Shown: positions 10,580 to 23,656 of the stretch, in pieces
Layout of the letters: every line of letters starts with the position of its first letter
Numbering within the stretch: the first letter of the stretch is position 1
Assembly (NCBI GenBank): GCA_028023455.1
Contig: JAQFVV010000042.1
Span: 5,594,203 to 5,658,202 of the forward strand
Direction of reading: 5' to 3'
DNA: 64,000 nt
Origin: Epiperipatus broadwayi
Lineage: Eukaryota > Onychophora > Udeonychophora > Euonychophora > Peripatidae
The notes under the pieces: generated by a model
The model's input: only the letters and a program-made list of their open reading frames with translations
The model's database searches: none
What the model was told of the DNA's origin: nothing
Program-made: the position numbers and the translations under genes

Positions 10580-13465
10580 GAAGCAATGGATCTCGGTCTA
10601 TGGATTAGATCCATGCTTCATGTCTTTTAATATTGCTAATATAATCAAGTTTGTAAACTATTATTATTATTGGGGTTTCTGTTTGCCATTTTGTATGTAT
10701 TGGATCTGCAGATAAAGAATTAGTTAATAAAATCTTGGATATTTTGTTTAAATAATGATTTTAAATATTAGATATATATGTGTGCAGATATGTGCATATA
10801 CAATTATAAAACGGAAACTGTGTAATAAAATTAAAATAAATTTGAAAATAATATTTTTTTTTAGATTGAGAATTTTATTCTGGAGATTCACTTTTACGAT
10901 AAACCCTAGTTACATTCTATAAAATAAAACAAAAGAAAATCCATTAACGAAATAGTAATGGATTTTCTATTTAAATTAAAGTATAAGAAAATTTCTTAAA
11001 GTCTATATTTAAACTTGAAACAATAAAATCATTGGATTTATCGGGAGGGTGAATCTTAGGAAGACAATGCTCAAATAGTTTAGATCAAGTATGTAAATTC
11101 CCTGAGTCAAGATATGGATTTTGCTCCAAGCGATTGCAAAAGGGAAAATTGTGGAATGTAACCTAAAAATGTATAAATAGATGATGAGAACAATAGGAGT
11201 CAGTTATTGTTTGTTTTTCTTTTTGCAATACAGTTTGGAGTGCAACGCAGTTTGGAGTTTAAGGCAGTTGAATGCAGCTTTCAGTTAGTTGCACTGATTT
11301 TGAAGATTGTCATGCTAAATTCATATAAAATTTACCTAAAAGAAATGCATCAATATGTGTTTGGGGTAAACAGACCATAGCCTGCTTAGGTCCCAAATAG
11401 AATTGCAGATGCCATGAAACCAGAAAAATTTCTTTGAATGCTTAATTTTTGGACTGCTAAAATGTTGAACTCTATGTTCAAAATGTGAAGCCAATTTCAA
11501 ATTCCTAGTGTCGCTGTGGGACTAGGATTTCAAGGTGGACTGTGAAAAATGTTGGTAACATTTTTTTTTTGTCTCCAATTAACCACATATTTAAGTACTT
11601 TGTAAATAAGTGCCTTTAAAAAAGTAATTTCTTTTTATTGATCTAAATGCTATTTTAATTTTGTAATCTTGACTTTCTATTACTGAATTTTAATGCTTCT
11701 GCTATAAATATATTTCCTGCCTTTAAATTATGCCTATCCTAATGTAAAGTTAGTTTTCTCTTAGTCAAGTGATCTGTAAATGATATTTGTTATTTACGTA
11801 TATTTGATTTTAAAATTTTACATATATGCCAGTTTGCTTTTACCTCAACAACTTTCTATCTGCCATGTTCTCATATTAGAGAATTAATTAAAATATGTAT
11901 TCTTTATTTTCTGATCAATGTCTGTTGGCAGGTTAAAATTAAGATTTCCCTCTAAGAGATTATTAATTAGAGCAACCTTTTCTTTTCGTCGAGGTGAAAT
12001 GATTTATATTGTATATTTGATTATACACAGAAAACTTACCTTATGCATAAATGGTTTGGTTTCAGGAAGATGCTGGGCCAAATGTGTCCATTTAATTATA
12101 TCTTAAAGATTAAAAATGGGGAAGGGGAAATTTTCATTAATTGATCATTTCAAGAGAGAGTTTAATAATATTGAATTTAAAATGTTTTGTTGGGATTTTG
12201 TTTGGAGGGGAGAGACGTATCATCCTAAACTGAAATATGATTCGCATAATATTAAAAATTTATTTGTTGAAATCTAATCTGGGTCAATTCACTATTAGTT
12301 AAATGAAATGCTCAATGTAATTTTAAGTTAAATAATTTAAAATTGTATCTAGTATTTGTTTTACATTATCTGACATTATACTTGATTTGCTACCCTTTTT
12401 GCCTGAAAATGATACCACATGATGGATTCACTGGTTTAAATAAAATGTTGATCAGGACTTGAAAACAATAAAAGAAAAATCCGAGGTACACTGAGATTGG
12501 CAAATTTTGGAGATTCTTTTGTTTTCACCTAAACTTTTTAAATTTGCCAATGGTGCAAATTAATTTTCATTCCTAATGTTGGCATCACTGGGCTGGGGCA
12601 GTGAGATTAGCTTCTTGTCAGTGATGTGACTTAGGTGCTGCATATAATCCACTTTCTCAAGATTGAGCACCTCATGGCTTGATCCCAGTTGGGTTAGATT
12701 TTATTACTTTTATTAATGTAACTTAGTCATTGGCGAATATTGTAAGATGCTTATATTCAAGTGTGTCAATCCTTTCTAAATCATTTCTTAAACATAGCCA
12801 AATACATTTCTCTCTTGGAAAATCTTTTGATCATGCGAAAATTAATAATAATAATAAGCAAAGGCCTTGACATATAATTGTCTCCTTTTCATACATACTT
12901 GAAGTGGCATCAACCAAAGAATTGAAATCAACCATTTGTAAAAAATTGGCATATAAATTATACCACTATTTTGAAATAGGCATATGCATTAAGTTTATAA
13001 TTACAAAATTGTCTGTTAATAAATAAGAACATTAAGTAGTGAGGCATTAGAAAATTATAGATAAATGTTTATTAAATTTGTTTGAATTTAACTTAATTTA
13101 CCTGTGGTTCGTTTCTAATTGATTTTATTTAAAAAAATTTATCCATTAATATAGTATTGCTATCTGATGGTTCTATGTCCTACACATAAACACACACACA
13201 CACATTCCAATCACATTTTCTTTATATCAACTCACTCATATGGTAAATTAAATTAAATGATAAAATTAAATATTAGAAATCCCAGACTCATGTTTGACTA
13301 CTGTTGCAGCCGGCCAGAATTAAAAAGGATTAATTGCTTACCATGAAAGTGTTGTTAATTAGTATTACATTTAGAGAGTGGGTAAACAGGCTAGAATCCA
13401 TAAGTATTCTTGATCTTTGATCTTGCATATGATTGGATTCAAGATACATTTACCCAGATTGTGAA
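10580..13465. other. AT-rich intergenic DNA with one LTR-like stretch
   Basis: No gene recognised. At about 11151-11560 there is a somewhat GC-richer stretch with a TATA-like GTATAAATA near 11171, repeated CAGTTTGGAGT blocks (near 11232-11260) and TG...CA boundaries, which could be a solo LTR. I found no convincing short flanking duplication and no second copy, so this is only a suggestion. Confidence 0.3.
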
Positions 13466-13494
13466 TCATGTTGAATTAGCATACAATTTTGACC

Positions 13495-13830
13495 AGTACA
13501 GTATTTTTTCTCCACGTCTGGTGCCCAATGTGGGGCTTCTATAAATTAAAAAACCCACATACTCTGAGTAACAAATTCTGTGTGTATACAAAAAAAATTT
13601 TGTTGGTAAAAGATGGTTAAAAAACTTTTTCTCTATGTGTTGAGCCTTCAACGTGATGCCCTGATATAAAACCCATCTGCCCTGAGTACAGATAATGATA
13701 TATGTTTTTTTCTTTTCCCTGAGTGAGATTTGGAATGTATATTTATAATTATTTTTTTTCTTTTCACGAGATTGACCTTCCAAATGTGGGATTTTGATGA
13801 ATAAACCCACATACATATATATTTTTCTCT
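13495..13830. repeat. three-unit diverged tandem repeat, 115-130 bp period
   Basis: Units starting near 13500, 13614 and 13745 share a T-rich TTTTTCTC start, a GTGTGGTGCCC/GTGTTGAGCC/GAGATTGACC-like block, an AATGTGGGG/AACGTGATG/AATGTGGGA block and a final AAACCCAC/AAACCCAT block. On the minus strand this gives an open frame of 116 codons with three echoing segments, but the repeat explains that frame. The TGGTGCCCAATGTGGGG piece resembles a primer-binding region of LTR elements, which may be chance. Confidence 0.5.
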
Positions 13831-13869
13831 GTTACCCGGATTTTAGCTTAAAATAATTCCAAGATCTTA

Positions 13870-14955
13870 CTTATTTATAAATGTATTTTAAAACAAATAC
13901 ACTCACGATATATATATATATATTAGTAACCTGAGATGATAGGTGAAGATCCTCTTAATGATTTATAAATGTATTTTAAAACAAATACGCTCACAATATA
14001 TATATATATTTTCTGGAGTTAAAAACGTATTTTAAAACAAATACACTCGCAATATATATATTTAATAACCTGATACAATAGGTGAAGACCCTTTTGCTGA
14101 TTGATAATTGTATTTTAAAACAAATACACTCACGATATATATATATTTTAGTAACCTGAGATAATAGGTGAAACCCTCTTAATGATTTATAAATGTATTT
14201 TAAAACAAATACGCTCACAATATATATTTTCTGGAGTTAAAAATGTATTTTAAAACAAATACACTCACAATAAATATATATATATATTTAGTAACCTGAT
14301 ACAATAGGTGAAGAACCTTTTGCTGATTAATAATTGTATTTTAAAACAAATACACTCACAATATAAATGTATTTTAGTAACCTGAGATGATAGGTGAAGA
14401 CCCTCTTAATGATCTATAAATGTATTTTAAAACAAATGCGCTCGCAATATATATATATTTTCTTTAGTTAAAAATGTATTTTAAAACAAATACACTCACA
14501 ATATATATATTTTATTTTTTTTAATATCCGGAGACAATAGGTGAAGATCCTCTTACTGATTTAGAAATGTATTTTAAAACAAATATACTCACAATATAAA
14601 TGTATTTTAGTAACCTGAGATGATAGATGAAGACCCTGTTATTGATGTATAAATGTATTTTAAAACAAATACACTCACAATATATATATATATATATTAG
14701 TATTCTGATACAATAGGTGAAGACCTTTTTGCTGATTGATAATTGTATTTTAAAACAAATACACTCATGACATATATATGTATTTTAGTAATCTGAGATG
14801 GTAGGTGAATATCCTCATACTGATTTATGAATGTATTTTAAAACAAATACACTTGTGATATATATTCTGTAGTTATAAATGTATTTTAAAATAAATACAC
14901 TCATGATATATATATATATCTCCTTTGGTTATAATTGTATTTTAAAACAAATATA
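13870..14955. repeat. satellite array with a three-unit higher-order structure
   Basis: The core TGTATTTTAAAACAAATACA, itself an inverted repeat (TGTATTT/AAATACA), occurs 15 times. Linkers between cores follow a cycle: a long linker with GTAACCTGAGAT-ATAGGTGAAG and CTCTTAATGAT, a short linker with TTCTGGAGTTAAAA, and a long linker with CCTGATACAATAGGTGAAGA and TTTTGCTGATTGATAA. One cycle is about 225 bp and is clear for the first three rounds (cores at about 13885, 14110, 14334), then degrades. A TATATA tract follows most cores. Confidence 0.9.
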
Positions 14956-15598
14956 CTCCAACAAGATGCATCAGATATTTGTATTTCAAAATAAGGAGGT
15001 AAAACAAGAGAATAGTTGAGAACTAAGGAAATATGGATATACTTCCATCATAAAATGTATAAATGAATCAACAAGTAAAAATTTCAAATGAATAATATAT
15101 CAAAATCAGATAAAATGTTATATATTTTCATCTTGTTAGTGTGTGGACCTGAGCGATCCTTCATGATTTATGGGATCTCACCTTGTTGGCTGGTGCCCTT
15201 ACAAATAAATTTGCCAACAAGAGTGATCATCAATAGCTGCAGCAATATCCTTGAACCCAGGTAGCACATAGAAAGTCTGAGAATATGAGAAAAATTATAG
15301 TTAATGTGAGATTTAATAAATGTACATAATGTAACTAATACAAATGTTTTAAGTTTGTTTCAGGTACCAGAGGCCAGCCGGATGATAATTTTATTTAACA
15401 AACAGGGCAACTGGAGATTTTAGACATAGGGATAGAAGAAAAAGCAGAGCAAAACAGGGCAGATATGGCTTAGAGAGATTAGATGTGGGACCTTGTAGAC
15501 TTGGGCAGGTTATATCTATTATATTAAACAAGCAAATAAAAGATTTCAAATAAAACAAAAATGAGATATGCATAAAATATTAGTAGACCAGAAGGAAG

Positions 15599-16450
15599 AT
15601 GAACAGGAAAGCAAATCAGAGGGATCAGAAGGGAGTGATGAGAGTTTTTCAGAGACCTGGAGAAAGGGGTCAAGGATGGAGTTCAGTGGTACAGAGAAGT
15701 CAAGATCATTGGAAGGAAAATAGCATAATGGAGAACTTTATAAAGGAGATGAAGGAGGAGATGCAGATGATGAGGGAGATGCTGCAAAGCTTTATAACTG
15801 AAAATGGGGAATGATTGGCAGAGATTGAAAGGAGATTGGATATCCAGGAAAGCTGCAGTAAAAAAGAAGAGACAATAGATGTGCAGCTAAAGAAGATATC
15901 TTACACCCATCATATTGGAGATCAAGACAAAGAAGAGGATGAAGAACCAAGAGTGAATATAGAATGTAAGCAGCTGGTGGTGTGTAATGGAACCATGAAG
16001 AGCATCAACAACCCATCCCTGTGGTTGTTATCCAAGGAACATCACCCATGTTGCAGTTCATTCATATCCAAGATTTTAGAGGGGAACTGGGTAGAAATCC
16101 AATAGATCATTTAGAGAGTCTTCAGGAAACATTCTATTTTCACCAAGTGAGTGAAAAGAAAAAAGTAGCAATTGCCAGTCATCATCTAAAGGCAGCTGCC
16201 AAAGATTGGTGAAAATCATTAAGTCAACCACCTACAATCTTTGAAGGGTATAAGAAAGCATTGAGGCAGACATATTGGAATGAGGAGTGCCAGGAAGGCA
16301 TACTGCACATGGTAACAAGTGAAAAGTATCAACACGATCGTAAGGAGACCCATACGCAGTTTTTTCTGCATCAGGTGACAAAAATAAGGTCTATTGGCAT
16401 TTACATATTCAGAAGCTCATGTAATCAGGGTCATATGCCATAATATGCTA
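15599..16450 (+). pseudogene. LTR-retrotransposon Gag relic
   Basis: The frame beginning at 15599 carries a charged helical stretch (MENFIKEMKEEMQMMREMLQ). After a stop and a shift of frame the region 16050-16300 reads FRGELGRNPIDHLESLQETF, VSEKKKVAIASHHLKAAAKD, a stop where the family has Trp, then SLSQPPTIFEGYKKALRQTY. This is the usual core of Gypsy-type capsid proteins (FxG..PxxFLExLE, KVxxASxHLKGxAxxWW). Gag packages the element RNA. At least two frame shifts and a nonsense codon make it inactive. No protease, reverse transcriptase or integrase follows; a PLE begins at about 16800. Confidence 0.75.
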
Positions 16451-16799
16451 CCCTGGATTCAGGAGATCATGCTGGGGAGTCAGATCATGACAATTGAGGG
16501 ATGACCTGGCTTCTTACCTCAATAGATTATGGAAATCTAACAGATGATCCAGGAGACCAAGAAACAAGTAATCTAAGGATGTTAAAATCTTATATACCTT
16601 CTGATCCTGGAAAGCCCAGAAAGCAATATTAAAAAAGGAACTGGAAACAGGAAAAGGACAAACAAAATTTGAACTAAAATCAAGAACTAGACAACCCAGA
16701 TAAATTTGATAAAATTAATAAATAGGGGGGATGGTAGTTTGGGAATTAAATAAAATGGAAGAAAAATAGGAAGGGAGGTTAGACGAAGGTACTTCAAAC

Positions 16800-17660
16800 C
16801 CGGACATAACAGGCATTTTAGGATATGGAAAATTTTCTATAAAAATTACAGATAGTATTATAAACAAACAATGCAAAATAGACTAGGAACCAAAGCATTG
16901 TTACAATAGATACAGAAAAAATGTATCCAAGTTGTTTCAAGACTTAAAAGTATACAAATATTAATAAAAAAAATTAAAAAAATAATTATTCAAGAATGAC
17001 GTTTTAATTATTGGTAATTTACAAAAGTAGAATTTGAAGATAAAATTAAATATTTAAATATAAAAATTCACATATGTAATGATAACAAAATTATATTAAA
17101 CATTTCATTAAAGAGGACAAATTAAGAAAAATTATTCATATAAGTTCATAACAAGCATGGATACAAAAGATGGTAGTCATTAAAATTTTTAAATATAGAA
17201 ATGATAAATATAACAAAAATGTAGTTGACTTACAAAAGAGTCAATTTATTAAATTATATAAAGATTTTGGATCTAATCCTAAAAATATTTGAAATATATT
17301 TTTTAATTGTAAAAAAATCTATATTAAATAACATTTCTATGCAAAATGATTATAATGATGATAGTAACAATAGTTCAAATAAGAAATGGATTAAACTTTC
17401 ATATTATCCCAAAATTTATAATATATTAATAAAAAACAAAAATTATATTGATAAAAATATAAATATGAATGGTCAAATAATAAAAGTCTAGGAAAAATGA
17501 TAATTATAAATTACGAGACGATATAAAATACAAAAAAGGAATCATATATAAAATTAATTGTAACCATTGCAATATGATTTACTATGGTCATACAAGGAAA
17601 CAGAGGTAAATAGATGAAATGGTAGACATGCTTAATACATTAACTGCTTAACTTATAAAA
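16800..17660 (+). pseudogene. Penelope-like element, palm to GIY-YIG, decayed
   Basis: It starts with a segment nearly identical to 10495-10575 (GYGKFSIK). After stops it shows VTIDTEKMYPS (equivalent of palm motif A), YLNIKIHICNDNKIILNISL (the family block FLDIxI..NxxIxxxIYRKPT) and, near 17535-17600, GIIYKINCNHCNMIYYGHT, a GIY-YIG nuclease start with the family's cysteine pair between the two halves. Several stops and shifts are present. Together with 9820-10575 it represents most of one PLE family. Confidence 0.7.
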
Positions 17661-17928
17661 TAGATGCTACAAAAATATTAAACCTTTCAATTGCAGTAAA
17701 GATAAAAAAAACATGCAATATATTATATTAAGTATGGCTTAAATAATTTTATAAAACTTAATTAAATTTTGTTAATAACCGGTCAATTAAAAATGAATGA
17801 ATAAATAAAATTGTATAGGAAATGTTTTATTTATTTGTATATTATTATGCTATAGAGTCAATTCTTTGAAATTTTATCATAATTAGAACATTGTCTATAG
17901 TGTTCATGAGTCTAAAAATCCCTAAATA

Positions 17929-18028
17929 GTTAAGCGTTGTTAGCTGAGAGGTCAGCGCAACTACCTTGCAAGCAAGCAGACGATTGTTGGGGGTTCACCT
18001 GCCGGCTGATGCTATGACACATGAAAAA
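17929..18028 (+). repeat. tRNA-derived SINE, copy 3, with target-site duplication
   Basis: Starts at GTTAAGCGTTG, has an A-box-like TAGCTGAGAGGTC, an anticodon-like loop CTTGCAA, a B-box-like GGGTTCACCTGCC, and the ending GATGCTATGACACATGAAAAA. A 13-bp direct repeat AAATCCCTAAATA flanks it (17916-17928 and 18029-18041), the expected trace of LINE-driven insertion. Of the three copies it has the clearest borders. Confidence 0.9.
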
Positions 18029-18309
18029 AAATCCCTAAATAAGTTCCTGTGCTAATTATCACAATCAGCATAACACTTAAAGAAAAATGGAGAATAAATA
18101 CCATTTGAAGTGTTTTACATTAACCTGCAAATTATTATTAATAGTTTAAATGTACAAATAAATACATTAATAATTGAAATGAATAGTGGAAATTGTTCAA
18201 CATACAGTATAAGTAACATGTCATTATTACAAATCTTTATACAAACATGAAAGAAATTTAGTTTTGACAAATAATTTCATTATACAGTATATACAATAAA
18301 TTTCTTTTT

Positions 18310-18660
18310 TTAATTATTTTTCAGATCAATTAATATATTTTTCCACCAAATTAAATCTGCTATTTTCTGCTCATTCAACTTCTATTATTTATTTAATTTA
18401 CTCATGGTCTTTCTCTATCTTTTTGTCATTTCAGTAATAATTTTACAACCTTTAAGGTTTCAGTATTAATTATATTTCTATTGTTTCCCAAAGTTTTACT
18501 TTAGTCCCTGCCATTTTTTATTCCATTTACATTACTATCAGTTCAAAGTATTCTCAAAATTGTTCTAAACATCCACATTTCAAAAATTTGTCATTTGCAT
18601 TTTAAAAAAGTCTAATAGTCCAGACTTTATTTCCATACAACAATACAGACTACTTTACTT
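18310..18660 (-). pseudogene. LINE relic, C-terminal region (RTE-like)
   Basis: On the minus strand a broken frame reads IFEMWMFRTILRIL then a stop and TDSNVNG, close to the block (FEMWCLRRMLRISWTDxVTN) that follows the thumb in RTE-like LINEs, with weaker agreement afterwards. Stops and shifts are frequent. It lies beside another LINE end at 18786. Confidence 0.5.
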
Positions 18661-18785
18661 TCAAAACTGATTAATAAGTATTAAGGTTTTACATCTGAAA
18701 TACATTTTATGATCCAATTTGTTTTTACATATAGTGTTAAACAAATACTAACAGTACTAAAAGCTATTTGGCACATACAATGAGG

Positions 18786-19185
18786 TTAAAGTTAAATTAG
18801 AAATCAAAAGTTCTTTGCAATTCAATGAACTCCCACGTCGTCTTGTATGTCATTTGAGGTGTAAACCGCATATCCCTGTTCCTTATAGTCTTCAATTTTT
18901 GTATTAGAGTTTGCCAAGGGTCAGTATTGTTTGTATTAAAGAGAAGCATGCACTTAATGATCCACAGGTAATAAGCTAAAAAGGTTGCATTTCTGATTAT
19001 GGCAAATCTACCTGCGTTAATGGCATGGTTTAGTGTTGAAATGAGAGTGTGTTTTTCCTGGAATAATGAGCTAATTAGGTATCTGCAGCTCTATAAGGCC
19101 ATACACTAATTGAATATATAATCCATGGTGTCATTTTCCCTCTAACACAATGAGCAAATAGAGTCTATTAAAAAGTTATTCCTTT
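18786..19185 (-). pseudogene. LINE relic, C-terminal zinc-knuckle region
   Basis: Minus-strand translation from about 19180 gives DSICSLC, a stop, RENDTMDYIF and a Cys after another stop, which is the CxxC...H/Y..C knuckle common at the C-terminus of non-LTR retrotransposon proteins. It then runs about 85 codons without a stop (FQEKHTLISTLNHAINAGRF onward) to a stop after RTFDF. The knuckle is similar in plan to the one at 46245-46320, but the two do not look like the same family. Only the end of the element remains. Confidence 0.6.
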
Positions 19186-19199
19186 AAATTTCATTTCCA

Positions 19200-22100
19200 T
19201 AATCCTTTATTAAGTGCCTCAGACATGCATTATTGTTATTATAGATTTCTGTCAAATATATTTAAAAAGCATAGTTTTAAAATAAGCATTTAATTAAATA
19301 TACAATATTTTAAAATAGGTTAATATGCGCTTTAAATAATTGTGGCCCTTTCCTTATAATTATAAGTTGAGATTATAAATGTTTTTAGAAATTTTTTTAT
19401 TTTATTTATACTTTTAAAATAGATTCAGGTATTAATAATAATACACATGTTAATGTGCTGAGAATAACATTCTTCTTCATGTTTCAACTGTTACTGGTCT
19501 GACCAATGACAGAGAGCATAGGAATGGACTTGGGAATTGATTTATGAATATTGAATTAAAAGTAATAGTCTAATTAATTAGGTTATTCCGTCAAGGACCT
19601 ACCTGATTAGAGCACCACCTTCAGTTCAATATTCATGGGTGTAAAGGTCATCGGATTATTTCTTATGTTAGCTGTCACTTGTCAGGCCAGCAATGTACAA
19701 AGAAGAAAAACGAATAATATTCAAAAGATTGTGTTTAATTTAGTCTATCTGTCATTACTAACATTTGAATGTGTTTAGAAAAGATTAAAAAAGTTTGAGC
19801 TTTCTAAAATATTTAATAATTCGATTAAATAATGGAGATTCAACAATATAACTATAAATATGTTTTACAAATGAAAAATAAATAAATAGGATCTATTAAT
19901 AAATATGCTGATGTGGAAAAAATAGACTAAAACGATTAATATAAAATCTGTATATATATATTAAAATGATTTAATTTTAGAAAAGATATTTAAATAATAG
20001 TCTTTACTCTACTTTCATATTCTTTATTACAAAAAAAAAAAGTCAGATATCACTGATGACTCCAGTAGCCGAAACTAGTCTGGGATTGGGGATATTATGC
20101 AAAGCTTGTTAAGAGCTTATTTTGCTAGTTTTATGTATAATATTCTTTATTAATATTCATACATAAATAGAGGAATTTGAACCGGATTTTCAGTCTATAT
20201 TCAACCTCCACTCAATCTCAAACCACTGACACACATGATTACATACATGTGAAAAAGATAAATTATTCCAATTTATGTATTTCATGCAGAACTAGAACTC
20301 ATAAAATGGTTTATATCATAATCTCCCACACACACACACATATATATAATCAGTGGTTGGTTTATATTCGAGTAGCAATTCCTTAAATTTTAATGGACAG
20401 CCTTTAATCTTCTCATTCTTTCAACAATTCATTGAAAAACCAATGATGGAATGCTCGAAGCCTTAGTAGATTTGATATTATAGTCATACCTATGTAGACC
20501 TTACATCAATCTAACACCACAGATTATTGGATCATTATGTATCAGTTGTTTAAGATGCAGTGGAGGATAAATATAGACTGAAAATTCTACATTTAAATCT
20601 CTCTACTTTTTATAGTAAACATTCAGTATACTGAATGAATAGGTCAATAATATACACATAAGAAATGTTAAGTAGTATAAATTTTTGTAAATAAAAGATC
20701 ATGAATAGATAAAAAATGTTAAGCAGTAATCATTTGGTAAAGAAACGTAGATGTATAATGTTAGTTGCCAATAACAGATATCAGTAAAGAAAGAAACATA
20801 GATAAATAAAACATATGAAGTGATAATAATTTAGTTGTAAAAAAAGAATATAAAAAATGTTAAATATCAATCATTTAATAAATAAAGAGTAGAGATGAAT
20901 AAACAATATTTAAAAGCAACAATTTTATCTAATGGCAATCATTTAGTAAAGAAAACAGAATGGGTGAATAAAAAATGTTAAATAATCATTAATGAATAAT
21001 CAAACGGTTCATCACTATGACAATCTTATGATGCTGAGCACCAGATATGACCCAATCAACCTACAATCCTGGAAGTTTTAGTTCTTAAGTCCACCTTGTT
21101 TACTACATTAAACTATAAAGATAGCATCAATCATTTATTAAAGTGAATTAAGCATAAATTCTATGTTTCAGAATTAAATACAGTGGAGAAATACTTCCAA
21201 ATAATGAGTTCCTATTTTAATATTGATTAGAATTAATTTTATATGGTGTAAAAATAAACACATCAAAGCCTAAAGTTATAATGGTAAATAGAGTAACCAT
21301 AGAAGATGTAGCTTCTCCAGTTATCAGCACCAAAATTAGGATAAGTTCCTGCCATATAACAACTACTTCAAATTATCTAATAGTGAATATATATAAATAA
21401 AAAAACATATCATGCATTGTAACAGGACACATATAAAAAGACTTATCAACTGGAAAGCATGAATATTAAAACCTCTAAACTATAACACAAGTTATTTATT
21501 TATCCTAATTTGCAATCATTTCTAATTTATGAGCACAATGCAAATTAGGAGATTGTTATGTTGGTAATAATAAAAGAACACACAAAGTTATGTTATAAAT
21601 CCATCATAATATCTAGTACTCACAGATATTCATCAAATCCAAAATTAAATAAGTAAGTAAATGAGAATAAGAATCACCAGATAAATAACAATATAATTTT
21701 ATTACAAAATATATATATTAAATATAATAGAAAATTAATTAATGATTAACCAAATAAATAAATAGACAATAACGAAATAGGTAAAGTTCATGACATATCA
21801 ACATTGTAAATTCTCATTTTATCTATCTTAAAATTTATTCAAAAATTTCTTCATTTATAATTTTATTTATATATTCTTTTGCAAAATAAATATATATATA
21901 TAGAAATTGAAAATTATATTTTTGAACAGAAAATAAATCTATGTACCACTAATTTAATTCATGCACATAATAATTAATATTTGTAAAGTAAATAACACAC
22001 ATAATTTTGCTCATACATTCCAATTATTCATTATGGATATTTGCTTATTATCTATAACTTGTTGGTTTGTTAAATATTTCATTTACGAACTTGGGGCAGA

Positions 22101-23600
22101 GATTTTACATGATTGTTTTAAACTAATATCAATAATTATAATACTTCTTATAAATTAGACAAGATGAATATTTCTCCTAAATATTCTATAACACATTTGC
22201 CTTAACATGCCATTCAATTTTGTTATCTTTAATGTGAAAAATATCTTTATATTATCAAAAACATAAATATTTCTCACACTGCTTTTATATAAATAATTTT
22301 CTTTATATTTATTATCTAATTGACAAACAAAATAAATATTATAAGTAACATTAATGTGGTTAGTACATATTCCAATCATTATATAAATATGTTTCTCTAA
22401 GTTTACACAGCATATATAATGATACACAAGTTTAATTTACACAAAATGCTGAGATTTCAATTCTTTAATATAACATTCAACTTAACCTTAGTTGAACCTT
22501 TTTTAACAATTAATCAAGAAGCTAAATAAATCATAAAATTACACAAGTAAAAACACCTTTACTAATGTGTAAAAAAAACATTAAAAATATCTGTCCAGTT
22601 TCCTGAAATAAAGTTTATTTTATTCAAGGAATAATATTATTATTCTACCATCTCTATTTGGTTAGAATACTTTAAAATATGTGCTAAAAAATTGATATTT
22701 ATAGATGCATAATTTTTTTAATTAAAAATTTAATTGCACCTCCGGTGAAGACTGTAAACAATACACAAGTATAAAGCCGCACTCTAAATGCATATACTTA
22801 TACTTGAATATTTTTTATAAAACTTATTTATATTAGCAAATATGTATGCATAAAATCATTTGAAACATTTTTTATTACTATTTTTTTTTTAAAAACAAAT
22901 ATGTTATTCTTAGAATTGAATTTCTTAAAATAAAATAAAAATCATTTTAAAAAATGCTATTCTTAAACATTATCCTTAGAATTTTAATACGTATAACCTT
23001 TTCATTAATATTTTAAAATAAGTAAATAAAAATAAAATAAAACTATCATTTGTATCCCTTTATTATTAAAAATTTTCTAAAGTCTGATGTCTTCTTTCTT
23101 CAAGCCCTTGGGGATCTGGTAGCAATGCTTCTAATGGAATGGGTTGCTGATTTAAATAATTAATTTAAATTGTTGTCTTCTAATATTTTATGCATTATTT
23201 CCACAATAGAAAAATTACCAAATCAATTATATGGTGAGAACGAAGTACAAATTTTAAGTCGGTGTCTATTACTCCAGATCCCCTGAAAATCTGGTCAAAA
23301 AGAAGAGACAAATTTCTTTTTCTCATTTTTTTCTTGCTTTTTAAAAAATTTCTAATAAAAAACATATCTTTGCTTTATTATCACTCCTGAGACAAATTTT
23401 ATCTGCTTTTTTTTTTTAGTTAATGATAAATTCCAAATTAAATTTTTATCTGCTTTTTTCTACAAGATTATAGATTATCTTTTAATCCCATATTCATTAT
23501 GTAGCACACTATTAAAGGAAAAATCACTATTGTAAATAAAAATGAAATAACAAAGATTTTATACATTAATATCCCCTCCCCCCTTTTTTAAAAAAACAAC
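19200..23600. other. AT-rich intergenic DNA; one repeat fragment
   Basis: No gene recognised. About 20045-20115 resembles one arm of the inverted repeat at 62553-63094 (CACTGATGACT...GAAACTAGTCTGGG..GGGGATATT and AAGCTTGTTAAGAGC). A moderately GC-richer stretch at 19485-19700 has no recognisable content. Confidence 0.4.
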
Positions 23601-23626
23601 AACAACAACAATAATTAATTGTAGTT

Positions 23627-23656
23627 CTGAAGAAGATTTCAGGGGCAATCGAAACT
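23627..23656 (+). other. hammerhead-like motif
   Basis: CTGAAGA, one extra A, a GATT/AATC stem with a loop, then GAAAC. This is the order of the conserved core of hammerhead ribozymes (CUGANGA, stem II, GAAA), which are known in PLE long terminal regions. The unpaired A before stem II departs from the consensus and stems I and III were not established, so self-cleavage is unproven. Confidence 0.35.

Noticed and set aside
11151-11560. Solo LTR with TG...CA ends and a TATA box
   Set aside because: No flanking duplication, no partner LTR and no second copy in the window, so listed only as a suggestion within the spacer entry.
13466-13816. 116-codon minus-strand frame with repeating segments
   Set aside because: The repetition is explained by a three-unit DNA tandem repeat; no protein family recognised.
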